Numbered from the stretch's first letter, positions 53,235 to 62,203 are shown. The stretch: 64,000 nucleotides of DNA from Roseicyclus sp965662675 (GCF_965662675.1 NZ_CBFIIK010000001.1:1-64000); one strand, 5' to 3'. Numbers and translations: made by a program. The notes: generated by a model from the letters alone, not told the origin.

Positions 53235-54512
53235 TTATTGCCGGTCGCGGATACTATAGTAGATCAGCGCGGCGGTCGCCCAGCCAAGCACCAAGAACAA
53301 CAGCGTCATGCCCGCGATCACATCGCGGCGGGGAAACTCGGCGCTTTCGGGGATGGTTGGGCGGATAAAGACGGCCAGATAACGGCTTTGGCGCGCGGCA
53401 TTGGTGCGGGCCGCGTCGAGCGCCGTCAGGGCCGCACGATAGCTGCTCTCGGCAAACTCGCGATCGACGATCAGCCCCTCGTAGCGGGCGATCAACGTCG
53501 GGTAGTCCTGGCCGTCGCGCCCGATATCGCCGGTGGCGAAATTCTGACGTTCCTGTCCGATGCGGTCGCGGATGACCTCGATCCTGCGCTGGGCCTGCAC
53601 CAGCCTTGGGTCGTTGCTGTTGGTGGTGTTCTCGGAAAGCAGATCGAACTCGATCAGCGCCTCGGCCAATTGCTGTTGCAAATTGTTCAGCACGCCATTG
53701 CGCCCCTGAAGATCGCTTTCGGGATCGACGATCTGGGTTTCGGTGCGGAACTGCGTCAGCGCCTCGCGCGCAAGGCGCAAGCGGGTGATCGCAGCCTCAA
53801 GATCGCTTTCGGCAAAGCGCATCGCATCGGCGCGGGCTTGGGCGTTCAACTCGTTGATCAGCGATTGGCTTTCTTCGACGATGGCCGTGGCGATGGTATG
53901 CGCGGTCACCGGATCGAAGGCCAAAACCTGCAGATCGATCAAACCGCTGCTTTGCCCGTAGGAGACCCGCACGACATCTTGCCAATGCGACACCAGATCC
54001 TCGAAGGCGGCATCGGGGGAAAGCGTAAAGATCGGGTCGATGTCATGGGGTGCTGCGTAATGCGCCCGCAGATCGACACGTTGGTTCAACCGTCCGACCA
54101 GCTCGGCGCTGGTGATGAATTCGAACAAGATATCGCCATCGGCGCTCGTGTTGGTGCCGGCGAACTGGGCCAAGCCGCCCATGATGTCGGTGGCGGCGCT
54201 GCCTTCGTCGCTGCGTACGGTGAAACCTGCGCTCGAGGCGAACTGATCCTGGGCATAGGTGTAGAGGTAATAGATCGTCACGAACAAAGGTGCGACGACC
54301 ATGATCAGGAACGACAAGAGAAGCCCGTAATGCCGTCGCCGCATCCGCGCCGGTCGCCCTGCGGGCTTGAAGCTTTGTTGCTTCTTTTCCGGTGCAGGCG
54401 GCATCGCGGCGCCCGGTGCGGCGGGTGGTTTTGCCGGGGGCGCGGCATTGGCCGCTGGCGTCGGCGGCCCGGGCTGTGCCGGTTTGGCTTGTGGTCCCGC
54501 GGTATTGGCCAA
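53235..54512 (-). CDS. kpsE: Capsule export inner-membrane co-polymerase protein (KpsE-like)
   Basis: A 425-residue polysaccharide co-polymerase type protein. It has a Pro/Ala-rich cytoplasmic start (KPAQPGPPTPAANAAPPAKP), a first membrane span near 63-82 (YGLLLSFLIMVVAPLFVTIYY) and a large coiled periplasmic domain with LNELNAQARADAMRF. A second span lies near 395-415 (DVIAGMTLLFLVLGWATAALIYY). Such proteins link the ABC exporter to an outer-membrane channel; that channel (KpsD) is not in the window. The start is TTG 54512 after AAGGCG, divergent to kpsM. Confidence 0.88.
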   Translation of the reverse strand: MANTAGPQAKPAQPGPPTPAANAAPPAKPPAAPGAAMPPAPEKKQQSFKPAGRPARMRRRHYGLLLSFLIMVVAPLFVTIYYLYTYAQDQFASSAGFTVRSDEGSAATDIMGGLAQFAGTNTSADGDILFEFITSAELVGRLNQRVDLRAHYAAPHDIDPIFTLSPDAAFEDLVSHWQDVVRVSYGQSSGLIDLQVLAFDPVTAHTIATAIVEESQSLINELNAQARADAMRFAESDLEAAITRLRLAREALTQFRTETQIVDPESDLQGRNGVLNNLQQQLAEALIEFDLLSENTTNSNDPRLVQAQRRIEVIRDRIGQERQNFATGDIGRDGQDYPTLIARYEGLIVDREFAESSYRAALTALDAARTNAARQSRYLAVFIRPTIPESAEFPRRDVIAGMTLLFLVLGWATAALIYYSIRDRQ

Positions 54513-54595
54513 CTGCGTCGCCTTATATCAATAGTTTGAATTCACTCTTTCGCTCATACATAGTCTGCGCAATCAATGCCAGCCTGTTGGAGCCC

Positions 54596-55423
54596 GTGCA
54601 AAATAGCCCCGAACCATATGCGCCGTCGCTTCCGGGCAGTCGGACGGTCACCAAGCTGCGCTCTTTCCCGGCGTTGCGCGCGATCATGGCGTTGATCCTA
54701 CGCGAGATGTCGACGCGCTATGGCCGCACGCCGGGTGGCTATGTCTGGGCGATCCTCGAACCTCTGGGTGCGTTGATCGTGTTGGCGGTGGTGTTCTCGA
54801 TCTTGCTGCGCTCGCCCCCCTTGGGCAATTCCTTCTTGTTGTTCTATGCCTCGGGTTACCTGCCGTTCCTGATCTCGGCCACGATCATGGGCAGCGTGCA
54901 GTCTGCAATCAGCTTTTCAAAACCGCTTTTGATGTATCCGGCGGTGTCGTGGCTGGATGCGATCATCGCGCGGTTCATCTTGAACCTGCTGACCGGGGTG
55001 GTGGTCTTTATCATCGTTTTCGTGGGCATTCTGCAATTCACCGAGGCCACCGCGACGCTACGCTTTGGGCCGATCATCTTGTCGGTTCTCTTGGCGGCGT
55101 TTCTCGGCCTCGGGCTTGGTACGCTGAACTGTTTCCTGATGGGGCTTTTCCCCGCATGGGCGAGTTTATGGGGGATCATGACGCGCCCCTTGTTCTTGGT
55201 CGCGGGGGTGATCTTTCTTTACGAGCAAATGCCGCCCTTGGTGCAGGATATCTTGTGGTATACGCCGTGGATTCATTTCACTGGCATGGCGCGCACCGGC
55301 ATCTACCCGACCTATGCGCCCGATTACATCTCGGTGTCGGTGGTAATGCTGTGGTCGCTGATCACGCTGTTTTTCGGGCTGTTGCTTTTGCGCCGCTTTT
55401 ATCAGGACATCCTGAACCGTTAG
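54596..55423 (+). CDS. kpsM: Polysaccharide ABC exporter permease (KpsM-like)
   Basis: A 275-residue six-span ABC-2 permease. The motif LILREMSTRYGRTPGGYVWAILEPLGAL is typical of KpsM, followed by membrane spans and PPLVQDILWYTPWIHFTGMAR. It forms the channel for the kpsT ATPase. The true start is unclear: I use GTG 54596, since GGAG lies nearby and family members begin about 30 residues before LILREM. It ends in a 4-bp overlap with the convergent rlmH gene. Unusually, it is on the opposite strand from kpsT/kpsE. Confidence 0.87.
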   Translation: MQNSPEPYAPSLPGSRTVTKLRSFPALRAIMALILREMSTRYGRTPGGYVWAILEPLGALIVLAVVFSILLRSPPLGNSFLLFYASGYLPFLISATIMGSVQSAISFSKPLLMYPAVSWLDAIIARFILNLLTGVVVFIIVFVGILQFTEATATLRFGPIILSVLLAAFLGLGLGTLNCFLMGLFPAWASLWGIMTRPLFLVAGVIFLYEQMPPLVQDILWYTPWIHFTGMARTGIYPTYAPDYISVSVVMLWSLITLFFGLLLLRRFYQDILNR

Positions 55424-55890
55424 GCCCGGTGATATGGCGCACCCGACAGGATCGCGGCTGCGCGATAGAGTTGCTCGGCCAGCATCACCCGCACCAGCAT
55501 ATGCGGCCAGACCATCTGTCCGAACGAGATCGCCATCGCCGCTTCGGCCCGGAAATCGGGGGCCAAGCCATCGGCCCCGCCGATGCAGATCGCCAGATCG
55601 CCTTGGCCCGCATCGCGCAGGCCCGCCAAGTGATCGGCGAATTGCGGCGACGTCATCTGCACCCCGCGCTCATCCATGACCCATAGTTGGGTGCCACGCG
55701 GCACGGCCCGGCGCAAAAGCTCCGCCTCGGCCTGCATGCCGCCGCCCTTGCGATCCTCGACCTCGGTCACGCCGCCCGAGGTCAGGCCAAGCATGCGACC
55801 GGTTCGGTCGAACCGTGTCAGGTAATCGTCGATCAGCGCCTGTTCGGGCCCGGCCCGCAAGCGCCCGACCGCGCAAAGATGCACCCGCAT
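55420..55890 (-). CDS. rlmH: 23S rRNA pseudouridine-1915 N3-methyltransferase
   Basis: A 156-residue SPOUT methyltransferase for pseudouridine 1915 in 23S rRNA. The short start HLCAVGRLRAGPEQALIDDYL and the C-terminal SAM knot (FADHLAGLRDAGQGDLAICI, GGADGLAPDFR and GQMVWPHMLVRVMLAEQLYRA) are diagnostic. It is directly downstream of rsfS, as in other Alphaproteobacteria. Confidence 0.96.
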   Translation of the reverse strand: MRVHLCAVGRLRAGPEQALIDDYLTRFDRTGRMLGLTSGGVTEVEDRKGGGMQAEAELLRRAVPRGTQLWVMDERGVQMTSPQFADHLAGLRDAGQGDLAICIGGADGLAPDFRAEAAMAISFGQMVWPHMLVRVMLAEQLYRAAAILSGAPYHRA

Positions 55891-55902
55891 CGCGCGCTAT
55901 CG

Positions 55903-56289
55903 TCAGGCTGTGCCGCCCGCAGGCATCCACATCTTCTCGAGCTGATAGAACTCGCGCACCTCGGGGCGAAAGATATGAACGATGATATCGCCCGCATCGA
56001 TCAAGACCCAATCGCCGGCGCCTTTGCCCTCGACCTTGCAGTTCATCCGATAGCTGTCTTTCAGACGCTCGACCAAATTGTCCGAAATCGCCGCAACCTG
56101 TCGTGAGGACCGCCCAGAGGCGACCACCATGTAATCGGCAATCGAGGATTTGCCGCGCAGTTCGATCTGCACGACCTCTTCAGCTTTGTCGTCATCGAGT
56201 GATGCAAGAACGCTGGCCAGCAGCTCCTCGCTGGTTGGTGCGTCCATCTGGGCCGCGGCTGCGGTCCGGTGGGGGGTGGCCTGTGCCAC
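55903..56289 (-). CDS. rsfS: Ribosome silencing factor RsfS
   Basis: Binds ribosomal protein uL14 and blocks subunit joining when nutrients fall. The core is DKAEEVVQIELRGKSSIADY, then VASGRSSRQVAAISDNLVE, VEGKGAGDWVLIDAGDIIVH and FREFYQLEKMW. The start is uncertain: ATG 56247, GTG 56289 and CTG 56310 all lie in frame. Only CTG 56310 has a strong ribosome site (AGGAGG at 56319-56324, 8 bases away). I list the longest standard start, GTG 56289 (128 residues). Confidence 0.92.
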   Translation of the reverse strand: MAQATPHRTAAAAQMDAPTSEELLASVLASLDDDKAEEVVQIELRGKSSIADYMVVASGRSSRQVAAISDNLVERLKDSYRMNCKVEGKGAGDWVLIDAGDIIVHIFRPEVREFYQLEKMWMPAGGTA

Positions 56290-56307
56290 CGCGGTGGTCT
56301 GTCCGGT

Positions 56308-56324
56308 CAGGACCCGATCCTCCT
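56308..56324 (-). promoter_or_regulatory. Strong Shine-Dalgarno with CTG start candidate for rsfS
   Basis: On the minus strand AGGAGG (56319-56324) is followed eight bases later by CTG (56308-56310), in frame with rsfS and giving MTGQTTAVAQ before the listed start. No ATG, GTG or TTG sits at correct spacing. This supports non-canonical CTG initiation or a decoy. Confidence 0.5.
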
Positions 56325-56600
56325 ATCTGCGCGCCTGATCACCCCGGCGCCGGGCTGGCCTTAAGGTAGCATCAGATCGGCATGATCTCAATGACCCGGC
56401 TTGGATGAAACAGCGTATCGGGCGTCGCGCCGAATGTGGCGGTGCGCAGGCGCGCGACCAATATCGATTGCGTGATGGCGCATATATTGGGGATAACCCC
56501 CGTTGATTTGCTATATACGGTGGCCCGGCGCTTGACTCACGCAGCATAGGGCCGGAAGGTTTTCACTCAGAATCGTTCTTTTCCCGAAAGGGGCCGCGCC
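56325..56600. other. 276-bp gap between rsfS and smc
   Basis: No convincing gene lies here. Visible features are a small GGGG-ATAA-CCCC hairpin (56487-56498), an AT-rich stretch TTGATTTGCTATATACGG (56501-56518) that may contain promoter elements for smc, and the AAAGGGG ribosome site before ATG 56601. I could not assign a promoter with confidence. Confidence 0.5.
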
Positions 56601-59600
56601 ATGCGTTTCACCCGGCTACGCCTCAATGGCTTCAAAAGCTTCGTCGATCCTACCGATCTGATCATTCAGGACGGTCTGACCGGCGTGGTCGGCCCCAATG
56701 GCTGTGGTAAATCCAATCTGCTCGAGGCGCTGCGCTGGGTGATGGGTGAAAACCGTCCCACCGCGATGCGTGGCGATGGGATGGAGGATGTGATCTTCGC
56801 AGGGGCCGCCACGCGCGGCGCGCGCAATTTCGCCGAGGTCGTGCTGCAACTCGACAATACCGAGCGGTTGGCGCCCGCGGGGTTCAACGACGAGGATACG
56901 CTCGACATCACCCGCCGCATCACGCGCGACGCGGGCTCGGCCTACAAGCTCAACGGCAAGGATGTGCGCGCGCGCGACGTGCAGATGTTGTTCGCCGATG
57001 CCTCGACCGGGGCGCATTCGCCCGCGCTGGTGCGGCAGGGGCAGATCTCGGAACTGATCAATGCCCGCCCCAAGGCGCGCCGTCGGGTGCTGGAAGAAGC
57101 GGCAGGAATTTCTGGCCTATATCAGCGCCGCCACGAGGCGGAATTGAAGCTCAAAGGCGCCGAGACCAACCTTGCCCGCGTCGATGATGTGCTGGAACAG
57201 CTCGCCGCCCAGCTTGCCACACTTGCCCGTCAGGCCCGCCAAGCCCAGCGCTACCGCGAGATTGGGGCCGAGTTGCGCCAGGCCGAGGGGCTGTTGCTCT
57301 GGCTGCGCTGGGGCGATGCGCAACAAGGTGTTCTGCGCGCCGAGGCTGTCCTGCGCGAGGCGCTAGCTACGGCAGGCCGCGCCGAGGGTGCGGCGCTTCA
57401 AGCCGCTGCTGCCCGCGAAAATGCAGAAGCCGCTCTGCCGCCGCTCCGCGAGGAAGAGGCGATCGCAGGCGCGATCTTGCAGCGGTTGACGCTTGAGCGT
57501 GACGGGCTGGACGGCGAGATCGCCCGCGCGCGTGAGGCGGTCAGTGCGCTTGAGGGGCGGCTGGACCAGCTGACCCATGATATCGCGCGCGAAGGTGCGC
57601 TCAATGCCGATGCAGGCGAGACCATCGCCCGGCTCGAGGAAGAGCGCGCCACGCTCGTTGCCGAGGGTGCCGGCCATGAGGATCGCCTTGCCGCAGCACT
57701 GGCCGCGGCCGACGAGGCTGCGGGGGTGTTGCGGACCCGCGAACAGGATTTGGCCGAGGCCACGGAGGAAGCCGCACGCCTCTCGGCCCGCCACCAATCC
57801 GCTGATCGCCGGGTGAGTGACGCGCAAAAGGCCCGCGCCCGACACGCCGCCGAGGCCGAAACAGCCGCGCGCCATGCCGAAGAGGCCGATGCCCGGCTGG
57901 CTGGGGTTGCGCGCGATGTGATCGCAGCCGATGAGGCGCTGGCCGCCGCCCGCGATCTGGCCGCGCGCGCCGAAGAGACCCTGACCGAGACCGAGATCGC
58001 GCGTAGCGAGGCCCAGAGCGCCGAGGCCGACGCCCGCGCCGCCCGCGCCGATGCCGAAGGCCGTGCCGGAACGCTCGAAGCCGAGGTGTTGTCGCTCAAT
58101 CGGTTGCTCGAACGCGAGCGCGGGCAGGGCGACCAGATCCTCGATCGGATCACGGTTGAAAAAGGCTATGAGGCGGCACTGGGTGCTGCGCTTTCCGATG
58201 ATCTGAAAGCGGGGGAAACCAAGGTCGCGGGCGGGTCTGGCTGGAGTGCGCTTGATGCTTATGCCACCCCCGCACCCTTGCCCGGCGGCGCGCGCCCGAT
58301 TGCGGGCGTTGTGCAAGCACCTGCCCTGCTGTCCCGGCGTCTGTCGCAGATCGGGATCATCGACCGCGCCGATGGCGCGCGCTTGCAGCCCTTGTTGCAG
58401 CCCGGTCAGCGCCTTGTCAGTCGCGAAGGTGATCTGTGGCGTTGGGATGGCTATGCTGTCGCCGCCGCCGATGCTGTGTCATCCGCTGCGCGCAGGCTTG
58501 AGCAGGTCAACCGCCTGACCGAATTGCGCGCCGAGGCGGTCGAGGCCGCCGCCCGCGCCGCAGGCACCCGTTCCGCCCATGAGATGCTGGCCGCCCGCCT
58601 TGCCGAATTGACCGAAGCGGATCGTGCCGCACGCGCGGCACGGCGCGAGGCAGATACGCGGCTGGCCGATACCTCGCGTATGCTCTCCAAGGCCGAGGCC
58701 GAGCGCAGCGTGCTGGAAGGCAAGTTGGAAACCCTGCAATCGGCCGCCGCGCGCCATGCCGACGAGGCGCAAGAGGCCCAACTTGAGCTTTCCCGTGCCG
58801 AAGGCGCCCGCGCCGAGCTGGAGGATCTCGATGCCGCAAAGGCCCGGCTCGACGATATCCGCACCACGGTCGAGGCCTCGCGCATGACCATGCTTGCGCG
58901 CCGTACCGCGCATGACGAGGTCAAGCGCGACGGTGAGCGCCGCACGACGCGGATCGCCAAGATCGGTGACGAGGTCGGCGGCTGGCACAAGCGCCTCGAG
59001 AGTGCCGCCGGTCGTCTGGCAGAGCTTGAGGCGCGCAAGCTGGAGACCGACACGAAACTGACCGCTGCGCGCGCAAAACCCGATGAATTGACAGCTGCCC
59101 GCGCCGGTCTTGCCGAAAAGATCACCACCGCCGAGGTCCGCAAGGCAGCCGCTGCCGATGCGCTGTCGACCGCCGAGGGCGCCCTGCGCACGGGCATCGG
59201 GGCCGAACGTGATGCCGAGCGCGCGGCATCCGATGCGCGCGAGGGCCGCGCCGCTGCCGAGGCGCGGCGTGACGCCGCCCAAGAAAGCGTTGCAGCGGCC
59301 ACGCAACGCATCGCCGAAGAAATGGAAACCACGCCCGCCGCCTTGCGCGAAAGCCTTGGCGATCTGCCCGACCCCTTGCCACCCTCGGATCACACCGAGG
59401 CCGAGGTGCAACGCCTGCGCCGTCAGCGCGACGCGCTGGGTGCGGTCAACCTGCGTGCTGAGGAAGATGCGCGCGAGGTGCAGGCCGAGCATGATACGCT
59501 GGCCGCCGAAAAGACCGATCTGGAGCAGGCCATCGCCAAGCTGCGCACCGGCATTTCCAGCCTGAACCGCGAGGGGCGCGAGCGTCTGCTCAAGGCATTC

Positions 59601-60056
59601 GACGAGGTGAACGCCAATTTCGCCAAGCTCTTCACCCATCTTTTCGGTGGTGGCGAGGCGCGGCTGGTCTTGGTTGAAAGTGACGATCCGCTGGAAGCGG
59701 GGCTCGAGATCTTGTGCCAACCGCCGGGCAAGAAGCTGTCGACGCTGTCGCTGTTGTCGGGTGGCGAGCAGACCTTGACCGCGCTTGCGCTCATCTTTGC
59801 CGTCTTTCTCGCCAATCCCGCGCCCATCTGCGTGCTGGACGAGGTCGACGCGCCGCTGGATGATGCGAATGTCACCCGGTTTTGCGACCTGCTGGACGAG
59901 ATGACGCGCCAGACCGCGACGCGGTTTCTCGTCATCACCCACCACGCCGTTACCATGGCGCGGATGGACCGGCTGTTTGGCGTGACCATGGTGGAACAGG
60001 GCGTTTCGCAGCTGGTCTCGGTCGATCTGAAAAAGGCCGAGCAGATGGTGGCTTGA
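56601..60056 (+). CDS. smc: Chromosome segregation ATPase SMC
   Basis: A 1151-residue condensin protein. N-terminal Walker A GPNGCGKSNLLEALRWVMGE near 32, long coiled coils rich in Ala, Glu and Arg, and a hinge around 520-640 (GWSALDAYATPAPLPGGARPIAGVV). The second coil leads to the C-terminal signature LSGGEQTLTALALIF near 1052 and Walker B CVLDEVDAPLDDAN near 1076. It should pair with ScpA/ScpB, not in the window. AAAGGGG precedes ATG 56601. Confidence 0.96.
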   Translation: MRFTRLRLNGFKSFVDPTDLIIQDGLTGVVGPNGCGKSNLLEALRWVMGENRPTAMRGDGMEDVIFAGAATRGARNFAEVVLQLDNTERLAPAGFNDEDTLDITRRITRDAGSAYKLNGKDVRARDVQMLFADASTGAHSPALVRQGQISELINARPKARRRVLEEAAGISGLYQRRHEAELKLKGAETNLARVDDVLEQLAAQLATLARQARQAQRYREIGAELRQAEGLLLWLRWGDAQQGVLRAEAVLREALATAGRAEGAALQAAAARENAEAALPPLREEEAIAGAILQRLTLERDGLDGEIARAREAVSALEGRLDQLTHDIAREGALNADAGETIARLEEERATLVAEGAGHEDRLAAALAAADEAAGVLRTREQDLAEATEEAARLSARHQSADRRVSDAQKARARHAAEAETAARHAEEADARLAGVARDVIAADEALAAARDLAARAEETLTETEIARSEAQSAEADARAARADAEGRAGTLEAEVLSLNRLLERERGQGDQILDRITVEKGYEAALGAALSDDLKAGETKVAGGSGWSALDAYATPAPLPGGARPIAGVVQAPALLSRRLSQIGIIDRADGARLQPLLQPGQRLVSREGDLWRWDGYAVAAADAVSSAARRLEQVNRLTELRAEAVEAAARAAGTRSAHEMLAARLAELTEADRAARAARREADTRLADTSRMLSKAEAERSVLEGKLETLQSAAARHADEAQEAQLELSRAEGARAELEDLDAAKARLDDIRTTVEASRMTMLARRTAHDEVKRDGERRTTRIAKIGDEVGGWHKRLESAAGRLAELEARKLETDTKLTAARAKPDELTAARAGLAEKITTAEVRKAAAADALSTAEGALRTGIGAERDAERAASDAREGRAAAEARRDAAQESVAAATQRIAEEMETTPAALRESLGDLPDPLPPSDHTEAEVQRLRRQRDALGAVNLRAEEDAREVQAEHDTLAAEKTDLEQAIAKLRTGISSLNREGRERLLKAFDEVNANFAKLFTHLFGGGEARLVLVESDDPLEAGLEILCQPPGKKLSTLSLLSGGEQTLTALALIFAVFLANPAPICVLDEVDAPLDDANVTRFCDLLDEMTRQTATRFLVITHHAVTMARMDRLFGVTMVEQGVSQLVSVDLKKAEQMVA

Positions 60057-60206
60057 GCACGCTACCCACCCCTTGCTCCCCATGCCCACCTAACCTTGCC
60101 CCCGCCACGACGCTTCGTGGCGAAAGGAGGTGAGACCTTTGGGAAATCACCTACCGTAAGCCGACGGCATTTCCATTTTCTCACCCGAAAGTAAAGAAAA
60201 ACGGCC
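60057..60206. other. Gap between smc and the lytic transglycosylase, two hairpins
   Basis: A 6-bp hairpin GCCACG/CGTGGC (60104-60121, loop ACGCTT) may help end smc transcription but has no T run. A Shine-Dalgarno-like AAAGGAGGTGA (60123-60133) follows at once, and AGGTGA pairs with TCACCT (60147-60152). A short in-frame ORF from GTG 60117 ends 25 codons later, MAKGGETFGKSPTVSRRHF-like. It is too short to support, so I do not annotate it as a gene. Confidence 0.4.
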
Positions 60207-61385
60207 CTAAAGCGCGTTCAACAGCGCGCGTGTGGGCCATGCATCGGCGGGCAGGCCGAGGCGTTGCTGCTCGGCGCGCACGGCCGCGCGGGTGCGTGCG
60301 CCCAGAATGCCCGTCGTGCCGCCGACATCATGGCCGCGCGCCTCGAGCTTGCGTTGCAGCGCCTGCATCTCTTCGCGTGAAAGGCCCGGCTCGGGGTTGC
60401 GCGCATCAAAGACCGGTGCGCCCTCCAGCCTCGTGGCGAAATAGGCGGCGGTCAGCACATAGGTGAAGCTTTGGTTCCATTCGAACAGCACGCTGAAATT
60501 CGGATACGCAAGGAAAGCCGGCCCAAATCGCCCCTCGGGCAAAATGACCGAGGCCTGCGCATTGGGCATGGGCAAGGTGCCGTTGCGCGCGCGCACGCCA
60601 TCCGCCTGCCATGCAGTGACGGGCTTGGCGCTGTGGATGCCGGTCTCGAACCAGTCCAGCGTGGCGGGAATGGTGATCTCGACCAGCCAAGGCTCGCCCG
60701 CGCGCCAGCCCAGTGACGACAGGATATTGGCCCCCGACAAGAGCGCATCGGCCGGCGATCCTTGCAGATTGATCCGCCCGTCACCATCGCCATCGAGGGC
60801 ATGGGTCACGATATCCTCGGGCAGCATCTGGACCATCCCGATCTCGCCCGCCCATGCGCCTTGGGTGTTCACGGGGTCGAATTCGCCGCGTGAAAACAGT
60901 TCCAGCGCGGCGAAGACCTCGGGGCGGAACAAGTCGGGGCGGCGGCAGTCATGGGCCAGCGTCACGAGGGAATCGAGCGTATTATAGTCACCCTGAAAAG
61001 CGCCGTAATCAGTCTCGAAGGCCCAAAACGACAGCAAGATGCCGCGGCTGACGCCGAAACGGCGCACGACCTCGTCGAAGGTGGCGCTGTGCCGTTCGGC
61101 GTTGCGGCGGCCATTATCGATGCGGTTCTGGCTGATCAAGCGGCGCGAAAACTCGGTGAAGGGCAGGGTAAAGACGCCTTGCCGCCTGTCCGCATCCAAG
61201 GTGCGCTGATCGAAACTGGCGTGACGAAAGAAACCATCGATCGTATCGCGATCATAGCCGCGCTGGGCCGCTTCGGCCCGCAGCTCTTGCACGAATTGGT
61301 TGAAGTTGCCGCCACATTGCTGGGCCCATGCGCCGCCCGCCGACAGCCCCAACGCAAAACAGCCCACCGTTACACCACGCAACAT
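60207..61385 (-). CDS. Lytic murein transglycosylase (MltB-like) with peptidoglycan-binding domain
   Basis: A 392-residue secreted enzyme that cleaves glycan strands to make anhydro-muropeptides. Signal peptide VTVGCFALGLSAGGAWA, catalytic Glu in LSFWAFETDYGAFQG near 121, the MltB-family region GEIGMVQMLPEDIVTHALDG and DLQGSPADALLSGANILSSL, and a C-terminal PG_binding_1 domain near 340-390 (MQALQRKLEARGHDVGG). I use ATG 61385, the start of the cleanest signal; ATGs at 61397 and 61448 are alternatives. Confidence 0.9.
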   Translation of the reverse strand: MLRGVTVGCFALGLSAGGAWAQQCGGNFNQFVQELRAEAAQRGYDRDTIDGFFRHASFDQRTLDADRRQGVFTLPFTEFSRRLISQNRIDNGRRNAERHSATFDEVVRRFGVSRGILLSFWAFETDYGAFQGDYNTLDSLVTLAHDCRRPDLFRPEVFAALELFSRGEFDPVNTQGAWAGEIGMVQMLPEDIVTHALDGDGDGRINLQGSPADALLSGANILSSLGWRAGEPWLVEITIPATLDWFETGIHSAKPVTAWQADGVRARNGTLPMPNAQASVILPEGRFGPAFLAYPNFSVLFEWNQSFTYVLTAAYFATRLEGAPVFDARNPEPGLSREEMQALQRKLEARGHDVGGTTGILGARTRAAVRAEQQRLGLPADAWPTRALLNAL

Positions 61386-61463
61386 ACCACACACCATTTC
61401 CTGCACTACACCACATGCGTAGCCTAACAGGGATGCGCCGCCCTGCAAGCATCGCGCGTGTCT

Positions 61464-62015
61464 TCAGGTGACTTGGTCGCGTTGGCGGCGCCGATAGGCC
61501 GCAAGCTTGGCACGGTTGCCGCAGCGCGTCATCGCGCACCAGCGCCGCCCCGGCCCGCGCCCATGATCTATGAACAAATGCGTGCAGCGCGCGCATTCGC
61601 GCAGCCGCGCCAGATCATCGGCGCGCAGCAGATCGAACAGCGCCAAGGCGAGGCGGTCATGGATACCCCCCAGCGGACCGGCGCTGACCCCAAGCTGCCC
61701 CGGCGTGAACACAAGCTGGGCATCTTGCACCGCCGCCTTGATCGTCGTCTCAAGCATCAAGGCTTCTTCGCGGTCAGGCATGCGGGATGCGGCGATAGCG
61801 GAAAAAACCGCATAGGCCGCCTCGCGCAGGGCCAGCAATGACTGCATCTGCGCGGGCCCCGGCACGGGATGATCGGCGTTGGCCAGACCGGCATCGATCA
61901 GCATCCGGTGCAGATCCGCCGGGTCGGCAAAGCTATTCTCGCGCCGTTGCTTGCCGTCATCGCGCACGGTGTTGAGGAAATGCAGGATCGGCTGACCCGC
62001 GTGGGTCGTACTCAT
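61464..62015 (-). CDS. ABATE-domain/CGNR zinc-finger regulator
   Basis: A 183-residue putative transcription factor. The N-terminal half (LHFLNTVRD, ADLHRMLIDAGL) fits the ABATE domain, and the C-terminal zinc finger is CARCTHLFIDHGRGPGRRWC followed by CGNRAKLAAYRRRQR, the CGNR signature. Members are thought to be stress-linked repressors, though few are studied. ATG 62015 is the first start; the gene is divergent from the next gene. Confidence 0.9.
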   Translation of the reverse strand: MSTTHAGQPILHFLNTVRDDGKQRRENSFADPADLHRMLIDAGLANADHPVPGPAQMQSLLALREAAYAVFSAIAASRMPDREEALMLETTIKAAVQDAQLVFTPGQLGVSAGPLGGIHDRLALALFDLLRADDLARLRECARCTHLFIDHGRGPGRRWCAMTRCGNRAKLAAYRRRQRDQVT

Positions 62016-62143
62016 CGCGGAACCTATTCGAATTGGGGCGTCGTTTGGCCTTATGCGCGAGCAGCATGGGGCTTTGGCGCACCCGCGTCCAGAGGGGGAT
62101 GTGGCCGATGCGTGACGTTTGCAGCTGCAGCATATTCAAATCA

Positions 62144-62172
62144 TTGACTAAATTTCGCCGAGCGCCACTTTA
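62144..62172 (+). promoter_or_regulatory. Putative promoter of the 62204 gene
   Basis: TTGACT (62144-62149), 17 bases, ACTTTA (62167-62172); a shifted reading with 18 bases gives CTTTAT. It precedes the GAAGGA ribosome site and ATG 62204. Confidence 0.4.
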
Positions 62173-62203
62173 TCCACAAGACGCAATCCCGAAGGACACG
62201 GCG

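Noticed and set aside
58479..60089. 536-codon open frame opposite smc
   Set aside because: SMC ATPase motifs are decisive on the plus strand.
60117..60194. 25-codon ORF MAKGGETFGKSPTVSRRHF-like after smc
   Set aside because: Too short to support on sequence alone and overlapped by possible RNA structure; kept only as a finding.
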